A stretch of 64,000 nucleotides of DNA from Sympetrum striolatum. Its lineage: Eukaryota; Arthropoda; Insecta; Odonata; Libellulidae. This document shows, in pieces, positions 1-13,100 of this stretch. The stretch spans positions 69,989,454 to 70,053,453 of the forward strand of contig OX388345.1 of NCBI GenBank assembly GCA_947579665.1, written 5' to 3'. The notes under the pieces are model-generated. The model made no database searches. It worked only from the letters and a program-made list of their open reading frames with translations, and was not told where the DNA came from. Both the position numbers and the translations under genes were made by a program. Within the stretch, counting starts at the first letter, position 1. The number at the start of each line of letters is the position of its first letter.

Positions 1-630
1 AAAAGTGCAAAAAATCTGCGTAACAATTGAAAGTAATGAAATAAGAATTAATTTCAACTGCGCCCCCTTTTCGCGGAGCGGTGGCAGCTGCGCCTTCCCC
101 ATCCGCGTCTCCGCTTCTCCTGACGCAATCTTGCAGCTTTCTCTCTCTTCCCGTTTATATTTCATCGCTGCATCCTCTCCCACCTTGGCTCCGTAAAACC
201 CCCAGACAACCCCATTATCCTTTAATTTAACTCTCAGAAGCAGCCAACTTCCAATGCATGTAAATCTCCCCCGAAAACCTTCCTTCGCTATATCCCCCCG
301 CAATCCCTCTTAACCATTTCCCGTCACATTCCCGCCCCGTCTCATAATCCCGCTCCTTCCCATCCTCCCCTCTGCACTCGTTTCGCCGTCTCGAATCCGC
401 CGCTCCGTTTGCCGACTCCGCGGGGTCGCTGATTGGACCGGAAGCTATCCGCTATCGAAATTCGACGAACTCCTCGCTCCTTCGGAAAAAAAGAAAGCGG
501 GTCTCAGCCCGCTGGGTTTTATTCCGGCCGCGAATTCTTTAATTAATCGCCGGGACCCCGCATTTCTTTTCTGGGGAATTATGAAAATTTTCGGGACTTT
601 TTCTCCGCCTTAATCACTCGGCTCGGCTCA
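1..630. other. CpG-rich and pyrimidine-rich block, no gene seen
   Basis: Many CpG and C/T-rich runs, with ttaattaatcgccggg near 540. Short frames only. Resembles the other CpG-rich blocks of the left third. Confidence 0.5.
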
Positions 631-790
631 GTTTCTTTCGCTAACTTCTAATCCTTTGATCTTTCTCTCTCTCCGCTCTCCTTGTGCATATTTATCCCTT
701 TCCGAGATTCTTGGTGCGGTCGGCGCCCTGTTTCTGAATTCCTCCTCCCCGCCCATCAACTTCACCCCACCGTGTATTCGTTGGTTCCGT

Positions 791-1100
791 GATAACTCAG
801 AATGTGGCAACTCATCGGACCTGACAACTCACTGTGCGACCACTGACCTGATGTCAGCTAATCGGGTGGTGTATATATTATTAAAGTTACTATTGATAAC
901 TTATTAACTAGTTTAATCAGCAATCGGTGAAAAGACTACCACTCAATTGTTTTAACGTTCAAAATTTGATATTATTTCAACTGTTGTAGTTATCTGCTGT
1001 TCGCGCAATAAGTAGTCACGGTGAGTTGTCGGGTCCGATGAGTTGTCGCACTCTGAGTTATCATACTCTGAGTTGTCGCACTTTGAGTTGTCGGGTCACG
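791..1100. repeat. Inverted repeat with 'gagttgtcg' tandem words
   Basis: 791-840 (gataactcagaatgtggcaa then ctcatcggacctgacaactc) is the reverse complement of about 1013-1062 with a few changes. To the right, 1020-1100 repeats 'gagttgtcgcactctgagtt'-like words four times in 18-22 bp steps. A small non-autonomous element is likely. Confidence 0.75.
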
Positions 1101-2614
1101 GTTTACGTTCCTAATCTTATTGAATGAAATCTAATCTAACCCCATTCTAGATTGAGTGCATCAGAAGGTTTACCTGTTTTATAGCTAAAGCAACTATCAT
1201 CTGATATCAGCAACTGACATCTGACAATTTTTTATGAGAATCGTTGCGAAATAATAAATTATTGTGATCGACCCTGTCACTTCTATGACTGTACCTGATA
1301 AGTTCATTGTGGTAACAATATTTCTCTTTAATACACAATCACGTCTAGTTTCCATGGAGATATAAATGAGTTTTATGTTTTAACTACCATACTAAGTTCT
1401 CATCGTGACTGAAAGTTTAAATAAAGCACATATATAGGAGTGCTCCGAAAACAGCTTCCGAACAAAAACGTGCTGCTAAGGGAAAGCACAAACTATTGCG
1501 TATTATTTCAATAGACAGACTGGTCCAAAATATATTGGTAAAAATGACCATTCCCTTAAAAGGTAATGAAAAAATAACTAAATTTTTCATTATCTGAATG
1601 GCTTTCCACAAGGTAAAATGGCTCTCCACAAGGTAACGTCTGATCATCAAGATTTTATTCCTTTATAATATATACAGATCCACGTAAGAAAGATGTTGGT
1701 GAATATTCCCTACGTGAACAGAACTGCAAAGGAATGGAATTAATTACCTTAAGATATTCTTAGCCCCTTCCCAAGTACTGAAAGAATAGAAGGTCGGCTC
1801 AGACACAAATAATAGTATAGAAAAGTATTTATTTTATTATTTATTTTTAACTCTGCCACCTGGTGTATACCTATCTGCAGATTTAACGTAATAATAGTTT
1901 TATGGCACAGTCAATTTTCAATGTTAATTTAATAGTTCTTTTGCTTTTATATTCTAACAAAGCTACGTTTTTAGGGTAATATGAATGACTTATGAATCTT
2001 ACAAAATAAATCATTGCAGTGAAAATGTCATCTCTGCCCCCCCCCCCTCACCATGTTTTCGCTCCCCTTTCTTCGGATGTCTTCTGATGCGGTTTCCACG
2101 CACTTCTCATTTTCGCGTTAAATCTGCACAACTCTGGCTGTGTCGCACTTCCCTCTCTCTTGGGGCTCAAAAGCTGTGAATTTCTCTCTCTACTCTTCCA
2201 GATTCCGTTTCCCCTTCATCACCCCCGCGTTCTTCCCCAGGCTCATTCTTCCAGCAAAATTTCCCTTTCACTCTCTCCGTCGTTCCTCTCTCTTGCGGAT
2301 TTTCCGCCGCGTCCTCGTGTTTAATGTTTCCTTCCCTAATTTAGGAAAATAAATACCGCCGAATCGATAATTCTCATTAGTAAAGGACTCCATGCACGGC
2401 GCCGGTGGTTTTCCCGAGGCACGAGAGGAATTCGAGGAATGAAGAATTGTGGAAAAGTCTGAACTGACTAAGGGTGCACAAGTCGTGAGCACGGGTGGAT
2501 AGCGTCTTTATCGGGGGGAATTGAAACTAGTGGACCCATTCCTCCAACCTAGCCTAATAAGATGTTCCGCAGCATCACAATGGAAATCTGAGATACTTTT
2601 GTGAGAATGTTTTG
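1101..2614. other. AT-rich sequence with no supported gene
   Basis: No exon-like frame. Contains a C9-10 run at about 2039-2050 followed by a C/T-rich, CpG-containing segment to about 2400. Confidence 0.5.
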
Positions 2615-2710
2615 AATATTCGGACCTCGGTGCCGTCTACCAACGCCTTGGTATCGGGTTCTAGTCCCGGATAGTTGGGTATTTCCGGAAATATATTTTT
2701 ATTTTGTTCG
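2615..2710 (+). mobile_element. tRNA-derived SINE fragment
   Basis: A perfect pol III B-box, GGTTCTAGTCC, lies at 2657-2667 within 'tatcgggttctagtcccgga', a T-arm-like stem (tcggg/cccgga). Upstream 'cggacctcggtgccgtctac' may be a worn A-box region. The downstream T-rich tail fits a SINE. Confidence 0.55.
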
Positions 2711-5479
2711 TCTATTTTTGGGTGTCCCATTGTTAATGGTTTACGAAGAGATTTTTAAGGGCATCAAAAATTAATAAATAGATAAAGGTAAAAGAAAACA
2801 TTAAGAGTAATATACGTATTATATGAAATTGTGATGTATGAAACCTACTTATAGCATGAGATATGATGATAACCCATAGATAAAAAGTTGTAATAATAAG
2901 AAAAGTAAGAATTCAATGTAAGTTCGTTATTACCATATGATTTATTCTATTTTACAACATCATAAGTTTGAATTCAATAAAGTAAATCAGCAAAATAAAC
3001 AAATCGGAGCTAATGAAACCTTGCTGTTTGAGTATAGAATTAATGCGATGATACAGAAATATCATTATTGACATTTCGGGTTTAATATCTTCTTTGCTTT
3101 GTATGACTCGATACTACTCAATACTCTCCTATCCTTTTATACAGCTTTCATTTAGGTACATCCATATTTCTTTTCTACATCCCCTTTTATTCTTTGAGCT
3201 ATCTCACTTTTCTTTAGCATCTCGTTCGCCGTAGTCATCCAGCTGTTTTTTTCTCTACATCTACCTTAAGAATCATTCTGTCTCCTAGTGCAGTAACTCG
3301 GGTACGCATTTCAACAAGTTGACACGGTCATTCCGGTTTGGAAATCCTGTGCATTAAATTACGGGTCCGAGTTTGAAACCTGGTAACGGCATAATTAAGC
3401 ATAGGTTACTGTTATATCCAAATTTTTCACTTCTCAATAGAAACATCAATAATTTACTCACTCTAAAATGCCAGTTTCTGACGAAGTCTATTCCTCTGAT
3501 GCATGCAACAAATATAAAATCAGATTCTTGTTTATTTGTGTATATTTTCCTTTACTTAAGAAAAACTCGATCACTCAAAATCAGTCACTTGCTAAGCATC
3601 TTTTAAGTAGCCGTATTCGACAGAAAGAAGTTTCACACGCAAGGAAAAACCTGTGTAATTTTCATAAGTAGACTCCCATCTGATATTATTTCACCGGTGA
3701 CAGCAATCTAGGGAAGAGCGATTTCAAAAATATAAAAATTAAATTTATTCAGAAACTACCGAGATATTACCAAAGTAAATAAACCCGAGAAACGAACGAA
3801 AAGTTTTCGTTTAGAAAGCGAGTTCACTTCCTCTTTTCCTGCTTTCCTTTTCAAGACCTGTATTTTTTCAGCCCCTCCCTGTTATTTATCCTCACGCCAT
3901 CAACATCTGCATCCGTCTCTTCGACATCTTCCTCATCCGAGCTCAACTTTAACTTTCCCCGCGCTCCTCGGCGATCAATTTTCACTTTCATTCCTTCTCC
4001 CACCGTCTCATTTGTTCCTTGCACGCGTCTCGCTGCGTGGACCCCCTTGCATAATCTCCTTTCCTCTTTCCGTTCGCATTCCTCACCCCTTCCTCTCTCC
4101 ATCCAATTATCCTCTTCCTTCCTGGGCATCCCTGGGCGCTTTTCGCCTCAGTATTCTCCTCTGACCTCTTCCTCCACTTCCCTTCGTTTATCCCCTTATC
4201 TATCCCATCCTCTCGTCCCACCGATGCCCTCTGCATGAACCTCCTCGCACCCTCACGAATCGATACCTTTGGATCCCACTTTCCGTTTCCAACGCCGTTC
4301 TCTACATATCCATCCACTCTTTTTCCTACCCATCCATTCCTTTCCTATCCCTTATTCATCCTCCTCAACATGGGCATCCATCTCCGACGCAGCTCCCTTC
4401 TAGCTTCTCTCGTATTCCGCCCCATTTGACGTAGGCGGCCGGATATCATTGAGAGTCCCACCTATGTTTTCACGCTTAATTTGATACTTGGTCTTGTATT
4501 CGTCTTCTCCAACCTCGGGAGCAAGGCTTTGGACGTGCCTCCTCCTGTTCAACATTCCTTCCCCCACCGCGACCCCGGTTCAGCCGAAATTCCTCTCCCT
4601 ACAATGCTAGTTTAATTCGGAAGGAGCTCTTCCCCCTCTCTCCGGCTCGTATCGCGTTTTAAGGCGGGTCGTTTCGATGCATCTCACGAGAGGGTCTTCC
4701 AAGAATTCCAATTTGTCGCTGCATTATCTTCGTTCCCGGGGAAAAGTTCGTTATGCTCGGCATTGTTATTCGGCGGAGATGTTTTAGGAGATCTCGGTTT
4801 TTTTCCGGATCCTCCGTAAGGATTCTCCGGTGGGTTCTTTTATTTTGCTCCTCTCCTCCGGGTCGCGATCCCGCGAATTGGGTTTCTCTTTGACCTTCGG
4901 AGGTTTCTTCTGTGCCCTGCAAGAAGGCTTACGGCTTGTGGCACATGCACCATGATGCCACTTCCCTAAATCGATTACTTTCGCGTATCGTTCGCGGAAA
5001 AGATGATTTTTTCAAGCGACTCCTTCTAGCATCTATTTCCCCTATCTTCCTCTCGGTGTCTGAACAGTCTATGTAACATTTTTGTTGCATAATGTCGGTC
5101 ACATCCTCTGTCTTATATAGGATAGAGAGATAGAATATAAGTGTTCTTTCATATCCGGTCATGGCTGAAATGATATGAAAGCTACTAAGGTATGACTACG
5201 CTGATTCATGGCACTAATTAAGGTCTCTCGTTATGAAATGCCAAGAAAAATGTTACTCGTAGAGTCGTGCTTCGCTTACGTGGGCACGTTCCTCTTATAG
5301 CATCCTAGCTTGGTGGGAAAATCAAGCGCAAACTACCTCATTCCTTATCCTGTCTGGTGAGCCTCATTATTCAAGACAAGACATAGACAAGAATCATTAT
5401 ATCTTGGTATCTAATGTTAGAGAGGGTGAGGAACCAACCGACCAATGGGCTGAGTGCCTACTTTACAGCAAACAGCCTC
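2711..5479. other. Mixed intergenic or intronic sequence
   Basis: AT-rich to about 3780 with a weak tRNA-like word (gggtccgagtttgaaacctg, about 3362-3381). 3790-4930 is C/T-rich and CpG-rich with overlapping short frames on both strands, which is what low-complexity composition gives. No known product. Confidence 0.45.
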
Positions 5480-6612
5480 TAGGAACGTAGCTTCTCTGAT
5501 TTTATCGAGTAAATTGAGGTTTATATTGATAAAGGACATAGTTACGAAATAAGACTTAGCATGTTCCACTTGAGAATTCGGTTTGCTTAGTACGTCAATC
5601 TTCTAAAGATCCCACCCGGCCCCCTGAAATGAATGAGTAACGCTCACTGCTTTCTCGTAACAATTCTTTACGAAGCGTATAGTCTTTTGTACTTTTTCCA
5701 ATTCACGAATACAATATATTTCAGCAGGGTCTCATACACTACGTGCACACTCTAGCTGGGGTATATCTTACGCAAAGTAACATCGCTCGCGTACTTTTTC
5801 TGTCGAGGAATCCGAATTTCTTAAGTGCTCGTCCGCAAATATTACGGATGGAGATATCCCATGTTAAGTTATTCGTGACTTACTCCAAGTTATGGCTACT
5901 CAAGATATTTTACCGATTCTACTGATACTGAGTTTTTCCCTTCGGAGGCTGTAAGAATAATTATTAGCAATAGATTTTATTTCGGAGAAGTTAACTAGCG
6001 AATATACAGTAAGCTCTTATTTCCAGGGATTGCACCATTTCATAATTCCATCTAAATATTTGGATATGGTGGATCTGTCTTCTTTTCTCTCTATTTCTCT
6101 GTAAATCATTCCGTCGTCCTCAAATACTCTTTGTCGACTATCAGTCTAATTATTAAGATTGTGAATATGTACTATAAATGGTAACGGAACTATGACGCTA
6201 CCCTGAGGAACGCATAAGGTCTCTCTTACTAGGTTCTAACTGAAACCATCCGGTATTACTCGTTCTTCTCTGTGGGAGAGGAAGTCCCTTATCCTGTTTA
6301 ATACTTGGCCGTTGATATTAGCGGCATTTAAATTCCATAATAATTTGTGATGTTGGACCTTATCAAACACTTTGCGAAAGTCTAAAAATATCTCGTCAAC
6401 TGGTTATTTATTTTCGGCATATTTCAAGACATTATGGTCTAGTAATGTCACTAGAGATCATGTCTTATAAAAACGGTATTGATTCTTAACTATGAAGCTA
6501 TTTAACTTAACTACTTCTCGTACTTAATATTTAACTTGTAAATTATCGGGTCGTCCGCAAATATTCTTACTTTACTATCAGAGTGATTTTTGAGCTCGTT
6601 AATGTATACTGA
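5480..6612 (-). pseudogene. Dead non-LTR retrotransposon (reverse transcriptase 3' half), rearranged
   Basis: Minus-strand translation gives reverse transcriptase blocks of the CR1/jockey type: VDEIFLDFRKVFDKVQHHKL (around 6355-6400; family motif DFsKAFDkVpH), FLSHREERV, VPQGSVIVPLPFIVHIHNL (6150-6212; family VPQGSVLGPLLFliYINDL), VFEDDGMIYREIERKEDRST (the F-DD block), KWCNPW, then TWDISIRNICGRALKKFGFL (5830-5880; typical of the RT tail). Upstream, at 6510-6612, is a second LLFSVYINELKNHSDSKVRI + FADD block (FADD codons 6550-6561), which should lie 3' of VPQGS but here lies 5'. Many stops and frameshifts. So two partial copies or a rearranged copy are present. Clade assignment is by eye only. 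Confidence 0.85.
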
Positions 6613-7399
6613 AAAAAGTAACGGATGTTTGGCGTACCGCATTCGGAACAGAATGAAAAAGACAGTAAAAAACTTTTTCAAAGAAGCCTTCTGGAGCCTT
6701 CATTCCGACCTAATGTGATCATCCTCGTCGCAGAAAGAAGCGGACGGAAAGAAAAAAATCTTCCTCGTCGGGGAGATCTTAATTCCCGATTTCTTCGCCG
6801 GGAAGAAAATCAGCGTGCCTTATACATATTCGATTAAAATGGAAAAAATGAGAGAGGACGACTCTCGTCTGCGACCCCGTTATTAATGCGGCGACCTTTG
6901 GAAATGCGATTCTCTGAGTATATGAAAATGAGGCGAAGGCACGGCCCCAAACGAGGGGCTTATTTTGCATCACAAGGTCGACGGAGGCGCTCGGAGTTTG
7001 CTTAATATGAAAATTGTGTCTAGGACGCCAGAGTACGCCCTCCGGGTACGCACGGTGTACTTGAGGGATTGATCGATCCTCCCCAGGAAGCGTTGACAAG
7101 GAGAGTTTGCATTTAGCGCGGAAGGAAAACGGATTTTCCCGCCGCGAGGTCGTGATTGCTCGCCGGGACTATCCGCATGATTATGACGGTAATGCATTCG
7201 ACGGGAAGTAAAATCCTGATTAGGCCGGTATGTGCGGGATCCGAGCGAGGCCGGATTATTGGATCCCGCGGGCCATTTGATGACTATCTCCCCGCGCCGC
7301 GATGTATTGCCGAGCACTAATTACCATTTACGGTGTCGTATATCTCTCACCGCGAAACAATTATGGAGTGGAAAAAGTCTATTATGGAACATACAGCGG

Positions 7400-8790
7400 T
7401 GGGGCTCGATGACGCCTCGCCTTCCGAATTAATTGCCTCTATTTGTTTGCGTGGGGATTTTTTTTGATCGGATTCTTCGATTCTCCGGACATAATGCCGA
7501 CAAGCTGTGTCTCGTTACTAACACCATCCAACAGTCTAAAGATACCATTAAAAAATCTTTTTTATGACTAACGGAGGTAAACTTCCTCTATTTGTTTAGT
7601 AGTTTTTTTCTTTAATCAGATCGTTTGATATTAAGCCGACATGACGTGTCTCGAGACTAACTTTCATACTCCACCAGGTTACAAATATCATTCAATAACT
7701 TTATTTTATGACGAACTACAGTAACTTAAGGAAAAGGGTTAAAGTTTCAAGTCCGTTTACTCTTGGGAACCTCTGTTTGTTTTGTTGGTGATTTTTTGTA
7801 TGAGAATATTCGATCTCACATACAGAATGCCGACAAGCTGTGTCTCGTGACTAACCGCAACCTCCTGTTGACAAACATCATTCAAAAACTCTGTGTCAGA
7901 CATTGGTAAATTTCCTATTTCTGTTTTAGCGGTGATTTTTTTAATCAGAGCGTTCGACATTATGCCGACACGACGTGTTTAGAGACTAACCTTCGTACTC
8001 CATTCAATGGTCTACACACTCCTATCAAAAAATTATTTTATGACAAACAGTAGTAGCTTTAGGGAAAAGGTATACAAATGATGGAAGAGAAATTAAATTT
8101 AGAGCAGGAGAGCGTGCGACATAACCGAAGGAAAGACCTGGGCTCGAATCACAGTCACGTCACAATTTTTCACTTCTTGGTCAACCTTTAGGAAATAAGT
8201 TGGGATTAGGATATCCTTTTTTCGAATCCGTTTTTCCTTGGGATTTTCTCTTTGTTGCTTTTGGTGATGCGTTTTTGCATGAGGACATTCGACCTTCTGG
8301 ACATAATGTCGACACACTGGGTCACGAGGCTAAATTACATCCCATATCCATCGGTCATACAACACCATTCAAAATATTTATGTATTACAACGAATAGCAG
8401 TAACTTTCCTCTATTTGTTTTAGTGGTGGTTATTTTTAATCAGAAACTTCGATCCATTCGACATAATGCCGACACTCCATGTCCCGTAACTAACTTATAT
8501 GCCCCATCCACCGCTCTACAAACACCATTCAAAAATTACCTTTTATGACGAACATCGGTAACTTTTCTCTATTTGTTTTTGCGGTGATTTTTTTAATCAG
8601 GACCTCCGATCCTCCTGACATAATTCCGACATGCTGTGTCCCGTGGTAACTTAATTGACCCCGACCATCGGTCTGCAAACACCATTCATAAACACTATTT
8701 TATGACGAACGGTGAGAACTATCGATGACGTTTCGCGGCCCGCCCGGAATTAATCATCTTTATTTGCTCGCGCAGTGATGTTTCAATCCG
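7400..8790 (+). repeat. Degenerate tandem array, ~155-170 bp unit, about eight copies
   Basis: The anchor 'cataatgccgaca' (or close variants) occurs with ccgaca at about 7497, 7636, 7830, 7965, 8309, 8469 and 8626. The steps are 139, 194, 135, 344, 160 and 157 bp; the 344 step is two units with one copy disrupted around 8050-8230. Each unit also carries, in order, 'ctctatttgtttt', 'gatttttttaatcag', a 'tgtgtctcg-gactaac' block, 'caccattcaaaaa' and 'attttatgacgaac'. The flanks at 7405-7440 and 8722-8780 resemble each other ('cgatgacg...gaattaat...tttatttg'). Copies differ by substitutions and small indels, so the array is old. No protein frame is kept across units. Confidence 0.85.
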
Positions 8791-9718
8791 CAGAGAGAGC
8801 GGTGACGCGCGAACTTTTCGAAATAATTTCGCCTCCCCGCGAGTCATCGACTAATGCGCGGTGTTCAAAAATTCCAATCCACAACAAACGGCGTCAAGTG
8901 CGGTTTTTTCTCGGCCTTCGACAGCCAATTATCCCTGTTTGTTTTCCTGGTTTCGAATCGAATATTCTCCCCTCTTCCGCAAATAATGCAGAGGCACGCT
9001 TCCCGGTTTACAAATTCCGCCAATTACACGATTCATTGCGCTTTAAAAATCCGCGCAACGTAGAAACACGTTTCCCCAACACGCGGCGGTTCGTGTCGAG
9101 TTTGCGGGCAGTCGTTTCGTGTAAATAATTTCATCTGATTATGTTCCTCTAATAATAAAAGAACCCAATTCCCAAACTTCAGAGTGCGCCGTAGAAAAAA
9201 ATCTGGATCTCGTACACGTGGTCGTTCGAAACTTTGTGTTCTTCCGCGCAACTGCACGCTAAATTAGTCCTCTCCCGAAAAGGGGAAATGCAGCGCTCAA
9301 TTTGCGAAACGGAATTAAAGCCGTTTTAATATAACTTTTGCGAACTCCGAGCGAGGTTTTCTTTTAAATTTTTTTCTCGAGTTATATAACGGGGATTTTT
9401 TTGCCCCCTCGAAGAAGAAAAGGCTTTGTGCTTCTCCTCCTCCACGGCGGAACCCCCGAAGTTTATTCCTATTTCATTAAGTCGATTTTCTCGCAAGTAT
9501 CCCGAAGTAATGTTTTTTAGGAAACTGCGGGATTACCTTTGAAGCGCGTCAAAGGAGGTTAAGAGAAACTTTGCTCACCGCTCCTCGGATTATGAGAAAA
9601 ATTAGTCTCGAGGTTTCCCTAACAAAGTCCGACCGAGGGATGTCGAACTGTAAGTATTCCCGAAGTAGCAGAGGGCTGCTTTTCGTAAAGAAAGAAAATT
9701 GGAACACGACTTTTAAAG
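8791..9718. other. CpG-rich unique-looking block
   Basis: Frequent cgcg, ttcga and aatta words, and T or A runs; no frame with a recognisable domain. Composition is like 10.1-13.25 kb. Confidence 0.45.
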
Positions 9719-10104
9719 AATTAGAGGTTTAAAATCTTCAATAGCCGTCTTTTTCGGCGTTCCCTCGTCTCATTCACCGGTATTCGTAGAATACAAGAAG
9801 TCATTTTCTGGAGTGATCAGGCACCTTTATCTTATCTTCGGGGGATGCTTTCATCATCAGAGGATATTTCATCTTCAGGAGATGTTCCATCTTCAGGGGA
9901 TGTTTCATCTTTAGGGGGATGTTTCATAATCAAGGAGATGTTTTATCTTCAGGGGTAATAGTAGTATTGAAGATGAAAGCATCGCTTTCGAAATGCGCAT
10001 TGGGTGTTCTTAAATTGCGGTGTCCTTGTTTTCTCCGAATACCGGTGAATGAGACGAGGAATGCCGACAAAGACGGCTAATGGAGATTTTAAACTTCTAA
10101 TAAG
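9719..10104. repeat. Inverted-repeat element enclosing a ~22 bp tandem repeat
   Basis: The 9721-9788 segment (ttagaggtttaaaatcttca then tagccgtctttttcggcg and ctcgtctcattcaccggtat) is the reverse complement, about 90%, of 10035-10104. Inside, 9840-9960 is a run of five or six imperfect units of 'ggatgtttcatcttcaggg'. A second, inner inverted pair (gatgctttcatc / gatgaaagcatc, about 9843 and 9971) frames that run. Likely a non-autonomous element or cruciform-forming locus; no coding content. Confidence 0.82.
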
Positions 10105-13100
10105 GGCCGTTTCCTTTATTTTTCTTCGATTCCTGCGGATCCGACAGAAAAAGCCGCGCGTTACGGAGCGGCTTCAAGTTTAAATTGTCCGTTTCCGCTC
10201 CCGATGTTAATGCATCCATTCTTCTCATTATGCCGGCGTCGGCCATAGTGGCCACGGCATCGGCAGAAAGCCTAAGTGCCAGCGCGCAATTAACTCCAAT
10301 CCAATTATCTCTCCGGTACCGCGGATTCCTAAAGAATATCCCCCACCCGCCGACGCTTTTTGCGAGAAAGTTTACGATACAAATTACGTCGAGGTACGTG
10401 ATTTTTGGCGCGCGATCCCGAGGAGATAAACGGTCCCGAGCACACACTATTAATCAATCCCTACGCGACTTAGAACGAGAGGAGATTAATCCCTCCTGCG
10501 ATAAGGGTCGGGGGGATCTAATTAGAAACAAATGGCCAGGAAGAAGGCCCCTTTTTCATTTATTTACCTCACGCAATTCTCTTCGACGTCCCGACGGAGG
10601 CGTTCTTAAGCGGTCTCCGGAGGCCTCCGTCTTCTTTTTTCCCTCCTAGAGCGAAATCAATCCACGCCCTGACCCTCCGCTATCATTATCCTACGACTCA
10701 CGCCCCTCTACGCCCTCGCCTTTGTCCGTACCCTGACTCCTCAGCGCGGTTTACGAACACGTCATTAATCTCGCGTCTAACAGCTCGTCTTTGACCGAAG
10801 GGCGAGAAAAAAGGCAATCGATAAAGGACGTTTTCGGAGAGGGCCACACGTGGAGGACGGTTTAGAAGATCGGCGTAAGACGATGAGTGGCCAGCGGCCG
10901 CGGCACGGTCCTCAACAGCGGACGAGGAGTAAGGAATTGGGTTAGAAGGTAGGAGTCGCCGGAGATGTTTGCGGGGGGGGTGGGTGAGGGAAAACACAAA
11001 AATGCATCCGGAAGCGGAGTATGAGGACCGCTGCCGATCACTCACGACTCCTTCACTCGATAGGGTTAGGAGAGACGGAGTCGTGGCAACGTCGCATCCC
11101 CTACCGCCTCCCCTACTTCCCATTCCCTCCTCCGTGGGAGATCAATACACGCAACCCCAAAATTCTCTTTCTCCTCTCCTCTTCTCTTATGGCACTGCCC
11201 CTCTATTCCATGCGCCGACGTCCGAGGTAACTTCGGCAGCTATCTTTTCGCCTTTTTTCCCCGTATCGCCACGTTCCATATAAACCCCGGAGAAAGGGTG
11301 GGCGGGCGAGCTGCCCATCTCTGCATAGCCCCTCTTTTCTTCCCACACACTCTCCGGGAGGAGGAGATGCCGATATGGGCGGTCCATCCACTCTTATTGT
11401 GTAAGCCGTCGGGGGCTTCTCAATGCGGATTCGCGAGTTATTCTTCCCTAACCCCCCCCCCTCCCCCAACCCTCAGGCGCAAGATAAGCCCCTTAAAACC
11501 CTCCCCCCCCTTTCTTTTTCCCCAACAATCTCCCGCCGCCCCACATAACGTCTCTGTACCTATTTTGCCGTCGATTTTTTTCGCCTCTTTCCCGCGATCG
11601 GATTTCTCGCTCGACCGTAAACCGCTCGTTGTTATGCAAATTTTTTCGTCATAAACACGCCCGCTAGAGGGCCGCGCGCGCGATGCGTCTTTCTTTTTTT
11701 CCCGCTTTTTTTAATTTTCCCGCGTTTTTTCCCGCATTTTTTCCCGCCTTTTTTTCTAATGGCGCTTTTTTTCGGAAGGACGCCGAAAATTCGTGAAATT
11801 AATCTCGTAAATTTCCCGAAGAGGCGATCGGGTTTTTTTTAATGCCGGAAAGGATAATGGGGGTTTTATTCGGAGATGCTGCCCGAAGATTATCGAACAA
11901 AAAAGTCCCTTTTTAGTAGTTCCGCGGGGAATTTTTTCTGCCGTTATTATCGGAGGAGAGTGGTGGAGACTTTTGCGATTTAATCTCCATGATGACTTAA
12001 TCGCACGACACTGCCGATTTATGGGATCGAGATATTCGCGAAATTATCGCGGATTCGAATTTTGCGCGCCCCCTAATTGAAACGGGTCGAAATTTTTCGG
12101 GCCTCTTTTGCCCCATAAGAGGATTATCCGAGGGGTGCGAGGAAACCTTTTTCCGAGCTTATTTATATACTCTAAATAGGGCGGGGATCATTATCCGAAC
12201 ATGCGACGCGAAAAACGACGGCGGAAGTTTTTCCTGTACAGACGCGTCGCGGGAGATGAAAGGGTACGGCGGATTAAAAGTAATAAAACGTCGTTAATTA
12301 GTTAAGGAATCGCTTCGGAGTTTGCTGTTGGGATCCGGGGGCAGTAAATCCGGGAATCGCTTGTTTCCGCGCATCTCTTCTTAATAATCTGGCCGTATCT
12401 ATCTACCCGCGCAGGTTTTTAATTGAGTGTCACATAAAGTCCCTTATTAGGGAAATTTCGATCTGGAATTGGCCGAAGTCGGAGATAAAATCTCTCGAAA
12501 GCTGCAAAAATACGCGATAACGGCAGCTTTGACGGCGAAAAAATGAGCGAAAATGCCTATATAAATTTCGAAGCGCAAATACGGTAATTTTGGCTCGCTG
12601 GATGTTTTTTCCCCGCGGCTAAAACGCATCACTTTCCGCCTCTCGATTGAGCACATCCCCAGTAAAGTTTGCGGTGGCTACTGAACCGTTAGCGATATTA
12701 TATATACATTTTCCTCCGAGGATTGGGATGGCTCGATGTACGCCAGAGGCGGACGGAACGCCGTTAATTCGCATTAATTGGAAAGAAGGATTGCTCAAGA
12801 AATCGGATAAGGTCAGAGGTTGGCTTTGATGACGCGTGTAATTCACAACGCGGCGGATTAATTGAAGCCCCGGGAAATATATCGCTTCCGCCGAGCGGGA
12901 AAATGGGATTGAACGTAAAGTACTCGGGTTCGGTATTAATTTCCGGCCACGCAAGTCTATCGGGGTTTTTCCCTCCTCGACGCCAGTGATCGAGCCGGAG
13001 ATCAGACGAATGTGGATGTGCTTGAGATATTCGCTCGTTAAAGTTTTTTATCGCGTTTCCCGAGGGCGCGGAAATTACTTTCGGGGTTGTCATATCTGAG

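Noticed and set aside
3362..3381. SINE B-box
   Set aside because: The word gagtttgaaacc departs from the consensus and no A-box was found nearby.
8099..8200. Separate SINE inside the tandem array
   Set aside because: Only a weak B-box-like word (gggctcgaatcaca) is present; the segment could equally be a decayed array unit.
9840..9960. CRISPR-like regularly spaced repeats
   Set aside because: The units are adjoining and imperfect with no unique spacers, and the DNA is from an animal.
10185..10649. 154-codon plus-strand frame
   Set aside because: It overlaps a 116-codon minus frame, lies in CpG-rich low-stop sequence, and has no domain, hydrophobic core pattern or splice context.
10698..11123. 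141-codon minus-strand frame
   Set aside because: Low-complexity, overlapping frames on the other strand; the composition explains the lack of stops.
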